Below, in pieces: positions 6,078 to 13,162 of a stretch of 22,365 nt of DNA. Each line of letters starts with the position of its first letter. The stretch's first letter is position 1. The notes beneath the pieces were generated by a model that did no database searches, was not told the DNA's origin, and saw only the letters and a list, made by a program, of their open reading frames with translations. The position numbers were made by a program, and so were the translations under genes. The stretch lies in the IMG/VR virus record IMGVR_UViG_3300043398_000212, positions 1 to 22,365 of that record; one strand, given 5' to 3'. This stretch comes from a virus.

Positions 6078-6690
6078 TTTCTAATACTGCTCCTGACTCT
6101 ATTACGGTTAAATTAAGTTCCATTTTACCATCTGCATTGGGTGTTATCATGTGCTGATTGAGATTTACGGTTTTCTTTTCTGGATTCCAACTATCAAAGA
6201 TAGATTTCATTTTAGCGATTAAAGCAGTTGCGTTTCCTTTTTCAAAGTTACCCTCTACAATGTCAATAAGCCTTTTTTCCCATGATTCTTTGTGGGCCAC
6301 CTCGCCCATTTCTTTGACCATGTTCCATTCCGGTATATCCTGCTCCCATTTCCTGATTCTTGTTCGCGGGATAAAAAGCCCACCACCGAAACTTTGGTAG
6401 GTCTTTCCAATTGCAAGGTGAGAAAACAACTTTTTTAGATACTCCGGTCTGAAACCTTTGTAAACTGCCAATTCCGCTTGTCGTTGTGGTGAAGGTAGAT
6501 ATTCTGCCCTTGTGGAATCGGATGCAAGAAACTCAATCAAAGCATCACCCTCGGACGAATCCCAAAACTGTTCCTCTGTCATTATGGTGCCTGGTTCTAC
6601 ATCCGTTACCAGCACTTCTGTGTCAATGGCGATATGCGCGTTTTTCCTTCGCGGCTTTGCCATCATTTTGTCGAACTCCTCTTGCTTCAT
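6049..6690 (-). CDS. terS: Probable terminase small subunit
   Basis: Candidate DNA-recognition partner of TerL. The 213-residue protein starts MKQEEFDKMMAKPRRKN, has an acidic stretch to about residue 60, and then a helical region (PQRQAELAVYKGFRPEYLKKLFSHLAIGKTYQSF). The segment RTRIRKWEQDIPEWNMVKEMGEVAHKES resembles the helix-turn-helix plus tryptophan pattern of TerS proteins, in which a short basic helix is followed by W-x-x-x-x-P-E-W/F. Position directly before TerL with a 29-nt overlap is the strongest support. An internal Met at about residue 9 is an alternative start that would reduce overlap with the small gene upstream. Moderately sure. Confidence 0.7.
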   Translation of the reverse strand: MKQEEFDKMMAKPRRKNAHIAIDTEVLVTDVEPGTIMTEEQFWDSSEGDALIEFLASDSTRAEYLPSPQRQAELAVYKGFRPEYLKKLFSHLAIGKTYQSFGGGLFIPRTRIRKWEQDIPEWNMVKEMGEVAHKESWEKRLIDIVEGNFEKGNATALIAKMKSIFDSWNPEKKTVNLNQHMITPNADGKMELNLTVIESGAVLENDQSIEIEP

Positions 6691-6790
6691 AGAATTGATA
6701 TTCCGTTACCTCGGTTCCTTGTTTTGTTTTATACCTGCGCTTGAAGTAGTTGCCTTCAAGACCCAATTGCTTGATTAGTGAGTCTTTCAT
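6623..6790 (-). CDS. Small basic hypothetical protein, 55 aa
   Basis: A leftward frame of 55 residues (MKDSLIKQLGLEGNYFKRRYK... to ...EKRAYRH), rich in Lys, Arg and Tyr. It fills the gap between the gene at 6756-6950 and the terminase small subunit. It overlaps the former by 35 nt and the latter by 68 nt, the longest overlap in this region. If TerS starts at its second Met the overlap falls to 44 nt. Composition and the filled gap speak for it, the large overlap against. Function unknown. Confidence 0.4.
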   Translation of the reverse strand: MKDSLIKQLGLEGNYFKRRYKTKQGTEVTEYQFYEARGVRQNDGKAAKEKRAYRH

Positions 6791-6950
6791 TTTCTGTTTC
6801 TAATTCTTTGATTCTATCCGCCCTGCGATAAAGTTCCTGCATTGCAGAGTCATATTCAGCCCATCCTTCTTCTTTTTCTGGGTTTTCTGAATACATGATT
6901 ACTTTTGCTGCTTCCGCAACTCTAAGTACGATTTTGTCTGATATTGTCAT
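6756..6950 (-). CDS. Small hypothetical helical protein, 64 aa
   Basis: Not recognised. The 64-residue acidic protein (MTISDKIVLRVAEAAKVI...) ends in a coiled-coil-like stretch (LYRRADRIKELETENERLTNQ). It starts with a 4-nt overlap with the end of the NinG-like gene (6947-6950), so translation is likely coupled. It lies in the leftward unit that ends with the terminase genes. Confidence 0.7.
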   Translation of the reverse strand: MTISDKIVLRVAEAAKVIMYSENPEKEEGWAEYDSAMQELYRRADRIKELETENERLTNQAIGS

Positions 6951-7333
6951 TTGTGTTTTTCGATTATTTCAATCAAGTAAAATCTATCTGTCTTATGGGC
7001 TTTTTTTTGTGCAGCCAACATATCCAACATAGCAAGCCTTTCCGAACCTATCCTTTTTTCAAGTTCTATCCGGTAAGGAATAAGGTTGCCGTGTTTGTAG
7101 TAATTGCATTGTACGCATTGACCATGACAGTTATCTTCTAAGAACCTCATGTGGTTGTATTGGCCGGCAGAATAAAAGTGACCCGCCTGTTCTACTCTAC
7201 CGGAACACGAAACACAACGCTTTCCTGCATCCCTTTTACGAACCCAAGCGTTAAATACAGTCTGCGCCTTAGTTTTGAGTTTCGGGGTTGTGTATTTTGA
7301 GTAGCGTTGAATTATTGACGAAGTTAGTTCCAT
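6947..7333 (-). CDS. ninG: NinG-like recombination protein (Rap family)
   Basis: Homologue of lambda NinG (Rap), a protein that promotes recombination and has been linked to structure-specific DNA cleavage. From the ATG at 7333 the protein has 128 residues; an ATG at 7363 would add MFYILKRYLF. The family signature is complete: CVSC, then QAGHFYSAG, RFLEDNCHGQCVQCNYYKHGN, and PYRIELEKRIGSERL. The two CxxC pairs should hold zinc and the conserved His residues should be in the active site. The 7333 start is preferred because it reduces overlap with the upstream gene from 95 to 65 nt. Encoded in the leftward unit with the terminase. Confidence 0.88.
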   Translation of the reverse strand: MELTSSIIQRYSKYTTPKLKTKAQTVFNAWVRKRDAGKRCVSCSGRVEQAGHFYSAGQYNHMRFLEDNCHGQCVQCNYYKHGNLIPYRIELEKRIGSERLAMLDMLAAQKKAHKTDRFYLIEIIEKHK

Positions 7334-7655
7334 AAACAGATACCTTTTTAGAATGTAAAACAAATTTTTCTACTCCCATCATTTGAACCGGACGGTAACA
7401 CCTGGAACACAAAACTACTGCATTCGTGTGATTTAAAATTTTTCCGCTTAAAGGCAAAATGCCATAAGAAGCACCACCGCAACAGTAGCATTCTTGCGAC
7501 ATAAATACACGGACTTCTTCAATTGACAGGTCGTTCTGAATGCCCATTTTCATGCAATACATTCGTATAGAAACCCAATCCATATCTTTCTTATAAACGT
7601 ATTTGCTGCGCTTTTGGCCTATATCCTTGCGCTTTTTTCTTTGGTTTCCTGCCAT
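7269..7655 (-). CDS. Basic four-cysteine (zinc) protein, 128 aa
   Basis: First gene of the leftward unit. From the ATG at 7655 it has 128 residues: a very basic N-terminus (MAGNQRKKRKDIGQKRSKYV), a helical middle, then CYCCGG (CxxC at 56-59) and LCSRCYRP (CxxC at 83-86). The spacing and the text between (GKILNHTNAVVLC) recall HNH nuclease or zinc-ribbon folds, but a full HNH motif is not seen. The frame is open to 7694, but that start would lie upstream of the predicted transcription start, so 7655 was chosen. It overlaps the NinG-like gene by 65 nt. Possibly a DNA-binding or degenerate HNH-type protein. Confidence 0.68.
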   Translation of the reverse strand: MAGNQRKKRKDIGQKRSKYVYKKDMDWVSIRMYCMKMGIQNDLSIEEVRVFMSQECYCCGGASYGILPLSGKILNHTNAVVLCSRCYRPVQMMGVEKFVLHSKKVSVYGTNFVNNSTLLKIHNPETQN

Positions 7656-7670
7656 AACAGAATATTTTAG

Positions 7671-7700
7671 CAAAATTACATAAATGATTTGCAATTACAA
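7671..7700 (-). promoter_or_regulatory. Bacteroidota-type promoter for the leftward packaging unit
   Basis: Read leftward, TTG (7700-7698) is followed by 19 nt and then TAATTTTG (7678-7671), an exact fit to the TAnnTTTG -7 element with the usual spacing of the Bacteroidota primary sigma factor. Transcription would begin about 5-8 nt further left, only some 8-10 nt before the ATG at 7655. It sits in the 50-nt gap between two divergent genes. Confidence 0.65.
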
Positions 7701-7705
7701 CGAAT

Positions 7706-9229
7706 GTGGTTAAATTACAAGTAATTTGCATTCCGTTGGCAAATCAGATAAACCCATCCACTTATCGCGGTGGCTTTTGGGGAGGCATATCTTCATTTCT
7801 ATCGGGTTTCCCCTGGATAGGGAAAGGTAGCGATTTGACGTATGTAAACAACCAAATCCAAAACGACAAATATGGGTTTGATTTAGGCAATACCGAAAAA
7901 CTTATCAATGCCGGCTACATAACAAACCCTCATGTTTTTTCTGTTATAAATAAAATCCTGATGGAGATTATCAACATTCCCTGGGGTGTTTATAATGTAG
8001 AAGATAGGGGTAAACTCAAAAGATTAAAGGCATTAAAAAATGGTGGCGACTTTGATTCTGTTTTAGCGATAGACAAGGCGACTTATACCTTATCTGAGGG
8101 TGACAGCGATTTGGACAAGTTGCTGAAAAAGCCAAACTCAAAGCAGACTTGGGAACAAATGATACAATCCATGACCGGAATGTATATTTTGACCGGAGAT
8201 GCTATCGGGTACGGGGTAAAAAGCAATCTTAGGGTAAGGTCTGGGCTTTTGGAATTGATACCGCTTCCTTCGCAGTTTGTAGAGGTAATTCCTAAAAACA
8301 TTTGGACAGGCGAAGTAAGTAAATATGTATTGTGGCTTTCACCGGACAAGGGGCAAGAATTTGACCCTACCGAAATTGTACATATCAAGAACTTCAATCC
8401 AAGCCTATCGAAAGTCAATGTTGACAATAAACAAATATTCAGTTTAGGCTTGCGCGGAATTAGTAATCTCGCTTCACTTGCAAGGGTAATTCAAGGTTCT
8501 AATGACGGGTTTATAGCCCAAATGCGACTGATACAAAATGGTGGCCCGATAGGGATTTTAAGCAATGCAAGTAACGAGCCTTTAATAATGGCAGATGCAG
8601 CGCAAAGCCAACAAGCAACCGACCAACAAATGTCGCAATACTCAGGGGCTTGGAACAAAGGCAAAATAAGAGTTACCACAGCGAATCTGAAATGGATTTC
8701 TATGGGTATGAACTCTGTTGACCTGCAACTTTTGGAATTGCAGAAAGCGACCTTGCAGAATGTTTGCAATGTACTGAATATGCCGCTTGAAATGATGTCG
8801 CTTGAGGGTTCTACCTTCAACAACAAAAAAGAGGCATTGAAGGAAATGTGGAACGGGGCTATTCTACCAAACCTGAATATTATCCGTGACCACATAAACG
8901 AATACCTTTCTAATTTTTATCCTACACTCAAAAACGGTACGCAATGGATTGACTACGACCACAGAGCCATTCCCGCTTTACAGCAGGATATTGAAAAAAT
9001 GCACAAAATATGGAAGGAAAGAGTTGAAACCCACCTTGCTACGCCTGAAATGTACCAACAGGCAATGGGCATAGACAATGTGCAGCCGGATGGAAACCTA
9101 AGCAAATATTTTACCACAACAAACCTCAGAAGGGCAGACGAACCTTTGCCTGGAAGAACTGATGTAAATAACAATGGAAACAACAATGACCCCGGAGGAA
9201 CTGGAAGCCCTGCGGCAAAAAAAGATTAA
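7706..9229 (+). CDS. Phage portal protein, HK97 type
   Basis: The dodecameric portal forms the vertex channel through which TerL pumps DNA and to which the tail attaches. The 507-residue length is normal, with the order expected for the family: an N-terminal region with NPHVFSVINKIL, the segment TWEQMIQSMTGMYILTGDAIGY, a beta-rich wing (LIPLPSQFVEVIP, VLWLSPDKGQEF, EIVHIKNFNP), and the long helical stem and crown with NVLNMPLEMM and STFNNKKEALKEMWNGAILP. The start is GTG at 7706: a stop lies in frame at 7685, and the ATG at 7704 is out of frame. The C-terminus is Asn/Gly/Pro-rich and low complexity. A small frame overlaps its last 44 nt. Confidence 0.93.
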   Translation: MVKLQVICIPLANQINPSTYRGGFWGGISSFLSGFPWIGKGSDLTYVNNQIQNDKYGFDLGNTEKLINAGYITNPHVFSVINKILMEIINIPWGVYNVEDRGKLKRLKALKNGGDFDSVLAIDKATYTLSEGDSDLDKLLKKPNSKQTWEQMIQSMTGMYILTGDAIGYGVKSNLRVRSGLLELIPLPSQFVEVIPKNIWTGEVSKYVLWLSPDKGQEFDPTEIVHIKNFNPSLSKVNVDNKQIFSLGLRGISNLASLARVIQGSNDGFIAQMRLIQNGGPIGILSNASNEPLIMADAAQSQQATDQQMSQYSGAWNKGKIRVTTANLKWISMGMNSVDLQLLELQKATLQNVCNVLNMPLEMMSLEGSTFNNKKEALKEMWNGAILPNLNIIRDHINEYLSNFYPTLKNGTQWIDYDHRAIPALQQDIEKMHKIWKERVETHLATPEMYQQAMGIDNVQPDGNLSKYFTTTNLRRADEPLPGRTDVNNNGNNNDPGGTGSPAAKKD

Positions 9230-9263
9230 AGCCGTGAAGGAAGGCAGTATCATAGAAAAATGA
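9186..9263 (+). CDS. 25-residue microprotein between portal and protease
   Basis: A 25-residue frame (MTPEELEALRQKKIKAVKEG, then SIIEK) that starts within the portal gene in another frame and stops in an ATGA overlap with the protease start. The sequence is a clean charged helix and not low complexity like the overlapping portal tail. Double coupling and the otherwise unused gap of 30 nt support translation. It may be a small helical assembly factor, or simply a re-initiation bridge from portal to protease. Confidence 0.45.
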   Translation: MTPEELEALRQKKIKAVKEGSIIEK

Positions 9264-10075
9264 TTACACCTATTCCCGACTTCGCAAACAAAGCGGATTT
9301 GTTCGACTGGCTAAAGCTGAACGAAAAGAAACTTATTGCCGAAAAGGTAAAGTTCAAAAATACCGGCGATGTGGTTAAACACGCCCCTTCGTTTATTAGC
9401 GGCACAGAAGCCAACAAATCCGCTGATCCGAATTTGCCAAAAGATGAACTCCAGGTAAAGGCGATTATCAATACCACAAACCTTTTGGACAGCTATTTCG
9501 ATGTGCATATCCCTGGGCTTTGGGACAAATCGCTTTCCGAGAATAAATATATGTACCACTTGCAGGAACACAAAACCTCTTTTGATAAAGTTATTGCAGA
9601 GGGTTCCGCAGTAAAGGCGTATGTACAAAATTTCACATGGAAAGAATTGGGTTTTGATTATACCGGAACCACCCAGGCGTTGGTTTTTGATTCTACGATT
9701 AAAGCAGTTGACAACCCAATGATGTTTTCCAAATACCAACAGGGGAAAGTAAGACAACATTCTGTGGGAATGCAGTATATCAAAGTTCAAATGGCGATTG
9801 ACTCAAACCACAAGGACGATGAAAAATACAAACAGGCATGGGACAAATACTATCCTCAAATCGCAAACAAAGAAATGGCCGACAAGTACGGGTTCTTTTT
9901 TGCCGTTACTGAAGCCAAAGCAAACGAAGGCAGCGCAGTAATGTTTGGGGCTAATTATGCAACACCAACACTTGAAACAAAAGAACATGGAGCCGCTGAA
10001 AGCACTCCAAACAAGCCGGAGCAATCCACTTCAAAGTTCTTCCAAACCATAATCAATAATTTAAACAAAAAATGA
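9260..10075 (+). CDS. Prohead protease, HK97 (U35) type
   Basis: Maturation protease that cleaves the capsid scaffold domain inside the prohead. It has 271 residues. The core (about 64-235) shows VKAIINTTNLLDSYFDVHIPGLW, then the candidate catalytic His in HLQEH (H100 or H104), the candidate Ser in VRQHSVGMQYI (S168), and the closing EGSAVMFGAN (223-232), parallel to the family's E-x-S-x-V-x-x-P-A-N. The pattern HIPGLWxKS...HLQEHKxSFDK is characteristic of Bacteroidota phage proteases. The C-terminal tail (about 236-271) is polar. It overlaps the capsid start by 4 nt (ATGA), so the two should be made together. Confidence 0.85.
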   Translation: MITPIPDFANKADLFDWLKLNEKKLIAEKVKFKNTGDVVKHAPSFISGTEANKSADPNLPKDELQVKAIINTTNLLDSYFDVHIPGLWDKSLSENKYMYHLQEHKTSFDKVIAEGSAVKAYVQNFTWKELGFDYTGTTQALVFDSTIKAVDNPMMFSKYQQGKVRQHSVGMQYIKVQMAIDSNHKDDEKYKQAWDKYYPQIANKEMADKYGFFFAVTEAKANEGSAVMFGANYATPTLETKEHGAAESTPNKPEQSTSKFFQTIINNLNKK

Positions 10076-11322
10076 CACAAGAAGAAATCGTAGCAGCATC
10101 GGAAGTTGCTGAAAAGATTAACAAAACCAGTTCTCAGGTTGATTCCCTACAAAAAGAGGTTGAGTCCCTGAAAGAAAAAGGTAAAAACACCGCTTCTTTA
10201 GAAGAAGCCCTGAAAACAGCACAGGAATCGCTGAAAGCCCTTGAAGATTTTAAGGCAAAAGCCGAAGGCGACTTGGGCGACCTTGCTGCCAAAGTTGAAA
10301 AACAAGGTAAGAAGTTTGAAGGCGAAAGCACCGCAACCGCAATTGAAAAAGCACTCACAGAAGGTGCTGAATCTTTGAAGAACATGGTGAAAGACCCCAA
10401 TTCAAAGAGTATGCTTTTTGCCGCTAAAGCCGCAGGAACAATGACCATCGGAAACAACTACACCGGTGGAACAATTGGCATTACCGATTGGATGGGCGGG
10501 TTTACTCCCGTTGCCCGTAGAAGCCCCTACATTCGCCAAATCATCAACGTGATGCAAACAACCGGACAGTATGTTGCCTGGGCTGAACAAACCGCAAGGG
10601 ATGGTAGCGCAGCATCAACCGCAGAGGGCGCAGCAAAAACACAAAGCGACTTTGACATTGTTGAAGTTACCAAAAAGGTTGAAAAAATCACCTCTTACAT
10701 GAAGGCATCAAAAGAAAGCCTTGCCGACATTGCTTTCCTTTCAAGCGAAATCAATACCGAACTTCGCAGTTTGTTGGAATTGAAACTTGACAGTTTGTTG
10801 TACAACGGAAACGGAACTACTCCAAACATTAAAGGTATTGTTACCTATGCAACCGCTTTCTCTGTTGCATCTACATCGCTTGCAAACGGCGTTGACCAGG
10901 CAAACAATTTTGACGCTATCCGCGCTGCTGTATGGCAAGTGGTAAACGGCAACTTTATGCCAAACTATGTTTTGGTGAACCCAATTGATGCCGCATTGAT
11001 GGACATGACCAAACTGACCGATGGACAGTATGTTATACCTCCTTTTGCAACAGCAACAGGCCAAACCATTGCTGGCTTACAGGTTATCGAAAACACAGGC
11101 GTTACCGCTGGTGACTTTTTGGTGGGTGACTTTTCCAAATCCAACCTGGTTATGCGCGAAGAAATCAATTTCTCTATCGGATATGAGAATGATGACTTCA
11201 CCAAAAACCTTGTTACGATTTTGGCAGAATTGCGTGGTACACACTACGTAAAAACCAACCATGCCGGTGCTTTCGTAAAAGGAACTTTCTCAACCGTTAA
11301 AGCCGCACTTGAAACTGCTTAA
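10072..11322 (+). CDS. Major capsid protein, HK97 fold
   Basis: Shell-forming protein of 416 residues. Residues about 10-75 form a strongly charged coiled coil, the HK97-type scaffold (delta) domain. A linker follows, and the mature fold begins around residue 110-130 (SMLFAAKAAGTMTIGNNYTG...). Later features typical of the family are RRSPYIRQIINVM, VEKITSYMKASKESLADIAFLSSEI (E-loop and spine helix region), LLYNGNGTTPNIKGI, and the C-terminal NFSIGYENDDFTKNLVTILAELR followed by THYVK. The scaffold domain is presumably removed by the upstream protease; the exact site cannot be read. It is coupled to the protease gene by ATGA. Confidence 0.93.
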   Translation: MTQEEIVAASEVAEKINKTSSQVDSLQKEVESLKEKGKNTASLEEALKTAQESLKALEDFKAKAEGDLGDLAAKVEKQGKKFEGESTATAIEKALTEGAESLKNMVKDPNSKSMLFAAKAAGTMTIGNNYTGGTIGITDWMGGFTPVARRSPYIRQIINVMQTTGQYVAWAEQTARDGSAASTAEGAAKTQSDFDIVEVTKKVEKITSYMKASKESLADIAFLSSEINTELRSLLELKLDSLLYNGNGTTPNIKGIVTYATAFSVASTSLANGVDQANNFDAIRAAVWQVVNGNFMPNYVLVNPIDAALMDMTKLTDGQYVIPPFATATGQTIAGLQVIENTGVTAGDFLVGDFSKSNLVMREEINFSIGYENDDFTKNLVTILAELRGTHYVKTNHAGAFVKGTFSTVKAALETA

Positions 11323-11324
11323 TC

Positions 11325-11483
11325 ATGGAAAAGGTTGAAGTTAAATTCTTAGTTGAAGAAGCGGGTTTTGAAGTAGGCCAAAAAGTGATGGTGCGAGAAA
11401 AACTTGCAAAAGAACTTGTACTACACGGGAAAGCCGAAATCACAACCAAAAAAACAGAGGCCAAAAAAACCGACAAGAAATGA
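11325..11483 (+). CDS. Small basic head-module protein, 52 aa
   Basis: A 52-residue frame starting 3 nt after the capsid gene (stop TAA, TC, ATG). Residues 1-40 look like a small beta unit (VEVKFLVEEAGFEVGQKVMVREKLAKELV) and the C-terminus is a Lys/Thr-rich tail (EITTKKTEAKKTDKK). It ends in an ATGA overlap with the next gene. Small proteins of this type with a lysine-rich tail often follow capsid genes in Bacteroidota phages; their role is unknown. Candidate minor head or DNA-contacting component. Confidence 0.68.
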   Translation: MEKVEVKFLVEEAGFEVGQKVMVREKLAKELVLHGKAEITTKKTEAKKTDKK

Positions 11484-11926
11484 AAAAGTATTTCATATTA
11501 GCAGCGGTTATGTTGTTCGCAGTAGCAGCAACCGCACAAACGTACACTTTGCTTTCTCCTTACGGAAATGCAACAGATTCAGTTTCTAATTCAGCAACGA
11601 ATTATTTATACAAACAAATACCAGGCCCGGCAGAGGTTATTACAATTCAATTGACAATAACAAAACTGTCTGGAACAGGCGCAGGAACGGCAACCCTTTG
11701 GGCAAGCCTCGATGGGGTTACTTATGTTAGACTAAGAGAAACGGGGTATCACAGCACTACTACTTCTACCAATTCTGACAGCCTGGCGATTAAAAACGTG
11801 ACCACTCAAAGCATTGCATGGTCTGTTAAACCATCCACGTATTTGTATTACAAGGTAAGCGTTACCGGATCAGGAACCGAGCTTTTAACTTTAGCAGCAA
11901 CCGCAATACAGAGAAAACCAAAATGA
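11480..11926 (+). CDS. Predicted exported beta-rich protein inside the head module, 148 aa
   Basis: The first 20 residues (MKKYFILAAVMLFAVAATAQ) form a textbook Sec signal peptide: Lys-Lys, a hydrophobic core, and A-T-A-Q as the likely cleavage region, a form common in Bacteroidota. The mature part is Ser/Thr-rich beta sandwich-like (ITIQLTITKLSGTGAGTATLWASLDG..., YLYYKVSVTGSGTELLTLAATA). Proteins with the TLWASLDG...YYKVSVTGTG pattern occur in Bacteroidota phages; function unknown. It is coupled to both neighbours by ATGA overlaps, so it belongs to the late structural operon. Virion proteins are assembled in the cytoplasm, which makes a signal peptide odd here. It could be a surface-modifying protein, or the segment could be a structural hydrophobic helix. 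Confidence 0.75.
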   Translation: MKKYFILAAVMLFAVAATAQTYTLLSPYGNATDSVSNSATNYLYKQIPGPAEVITIQLTITKLSGTGAGTATLWASLDGVTYVRLRETGYHSTTTSTNSDSLAIKNVTTQSIAWSVKPSTYLYYKVSVTGSGTELLTLAATAIQRKPK

Positions 11927-12429
11927 GCATTCTCGCAGCAAGTGACTTCACGGGGCAGTTTGGCATTGCACAAAACAATGTTACTGATTTTTCATGGTAC
12001 TTTGAAAGGTACGAAAGAGAATACCTTGTGAAGTTGCTTGGTGCAGATTTGTATGGTCTTTTTTATGCCGACCTCGGTGGCAATCCCGAAACACCTACGG
12101 AAGATAAATATGTGACAATTTTTGAGCCTTTGACTTTTGACGAAGGGAAACCTTATGTTTCGCATGGAATAAAATTCATACTGAAATGTTTTGTTTTCTA
12201 TCATTTTATCAAAGACAACAATTTGTATCACTCAATCGCGGGACTCGTTAGTAATAACGTAGAAAATGCGGTAGCACAAATTGAAACAAAAGGCGCACAA
12301 TATATCACCACAAGGTATCAGGAAGCACTTGAATCTTTTGAGGCAATTCAGGTTTACATTCAAAACAACATGTCGGATTACCCTGATTTTAATGGGGTAG
12401 AAATACAACGGAGTCCTGTTTTTTGGTAA
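11923..12429 (+). CDS. Probable head-tail connector (adaptor), 168 aa
   Basis: The 168-residue protein is mostly helical, with YLVKLLGADLYGLFYADL near residues 34-51, a hydrophobic central helix (GIKFILKCFVFYHFIKDNN), and a C-terminal helix (YQEALESFEAIQVYIQNNM). This all-helical plan and the position two genes after the capsid fit the adaptor that docks under the portal. It overlaps its neighbours by 4 nt (ATGA) and 1 nt (TAATG). The exact role is inferred from synteny, not from a diagnostic motif. Confidence 0.6.
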   Translation: MSILAASDFTGQFGIAQNNVTDFSWYFERYEREYLVKLLGADLYGLFYADLGGNPETPTEDKYVTIFEPLTFDEGKPYVSHGIKFILKCFVFYHFIKDNNLYHSIAGLVSNNVENAVAQIETKGAQYITTRYQEALESFEAIQVYIQNNMSDYPDFNGVEIQRSPVFW

Positions 12430-13154
12430 TGAGGCACTTTGCGGACATATTGGGAGAGGTAATTGAAAACATGGATTTATCAATCTGTGTTGAAACGGTT
12501 ACGGACTTAGGTGACGACCTTTGGAAGTTATCTATTTGTGACTGCTCGACCACTTTACACGCAATGCCATCGACAACAAACCGAAATCTTTATGCAAGCA
12601 ATTCCGGTACGGATTACAAAATAACAGCGATAGACCATGATGTAAGCATAACCGTTGAAAGTGAAACAGAACCCGCAACCGGAAATTACACCCTTGCCCG
12701 ACCTGCGTATATGCACGGAACCCCTATGGAGATAAGTGCAGAAATCGCAAAAAAGCAAACGGACATTTCCCGCTATCCCTTAATTTGGTTGTTGGAAATA
12801 ATTAATACCGATGTATCGGGGAGTTATGACCCTTTAAGCAGTATTGAAATGCAGCCCGATTCGAGAATTTTCGTTTTGGACTATGCAGACTATTCGGCTT
12901 TAACAGAGGATTTGTACGATGCACCGGTAAGACCAATGGCAAACCTTGCAGACAGAATAACCAAAGAGTTTGTAAGGCAAGGAGTTTCCGATAATCCTAT
13001 TCGGGTAAACCAAATTCCTTATGCCAAATTCGGCTCAAATTACACAAATGCCAATACTGCTGATAGAAGTTCCGCGTTATTAAGCTGGCTCGTTGACCAC
13101 ACAGGGGGAGTAGAATTAAGACTAACAATTCCAATTTACAAACAAATTAATTAA
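12429..13154 (+). CDS. Probable head-closure or tail-completion protein, 241 aa
   Basis: The 241-residue protein starts at the ATG at 12429 that shares one base with the previous stop (TAATG); a TTG six nt earlier is not needed. The first third is beta-rich (LSICVETVTDLGDDLWKLSIC, YKITAIDHDVSITVESE). The middle has PMEISAEIAKKQTDISRYPLIWLLEI, and the end resembles a small tail-terminator-like domain. It lies between the connector candidate and the tail tube, where head-closure and tail-completion proteins are found. No specific motif allows a firmer call. Confidence 0.55.
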   Translation: MRHFADILGEVIENMDLSICVETVTDLGDDLWKLSICDCSTTLHAMPSTTNRNLYASNSGTDYKITAIDHDVSITVESETEPATGNYTLARPAYMHGTPMEISAEIAKKQTDISRYPLIWLLEIINTDVSGSYDPLSSIEMQPDSRIFVLDYADYSALTEDLYDAPVRPMANLADRITKEFVRQGVSDNPIRVNQIPYAKFGSNYTNANTADRSSALLSWLVDHTGGVELRLTIPIYKQIN

Positions 13155-13162
13155 ATAAGAAA

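Noticed and set aside
9218-9229. A7 run near the portal stop as a frameshift site
   Set aside because: A -1 shift adds only a few residues, and the overlapping 25-residue frame has its own ATG upstream, so no shift is needed.
9311-9790. Long leftward open frames opposite protease and capsid (also 10741-11064 and 15848-16156)
   Set aside because: Antisense to confidently assigned structural genes, with Cys/Phe/Ser-rich composition typical of antisense reading.
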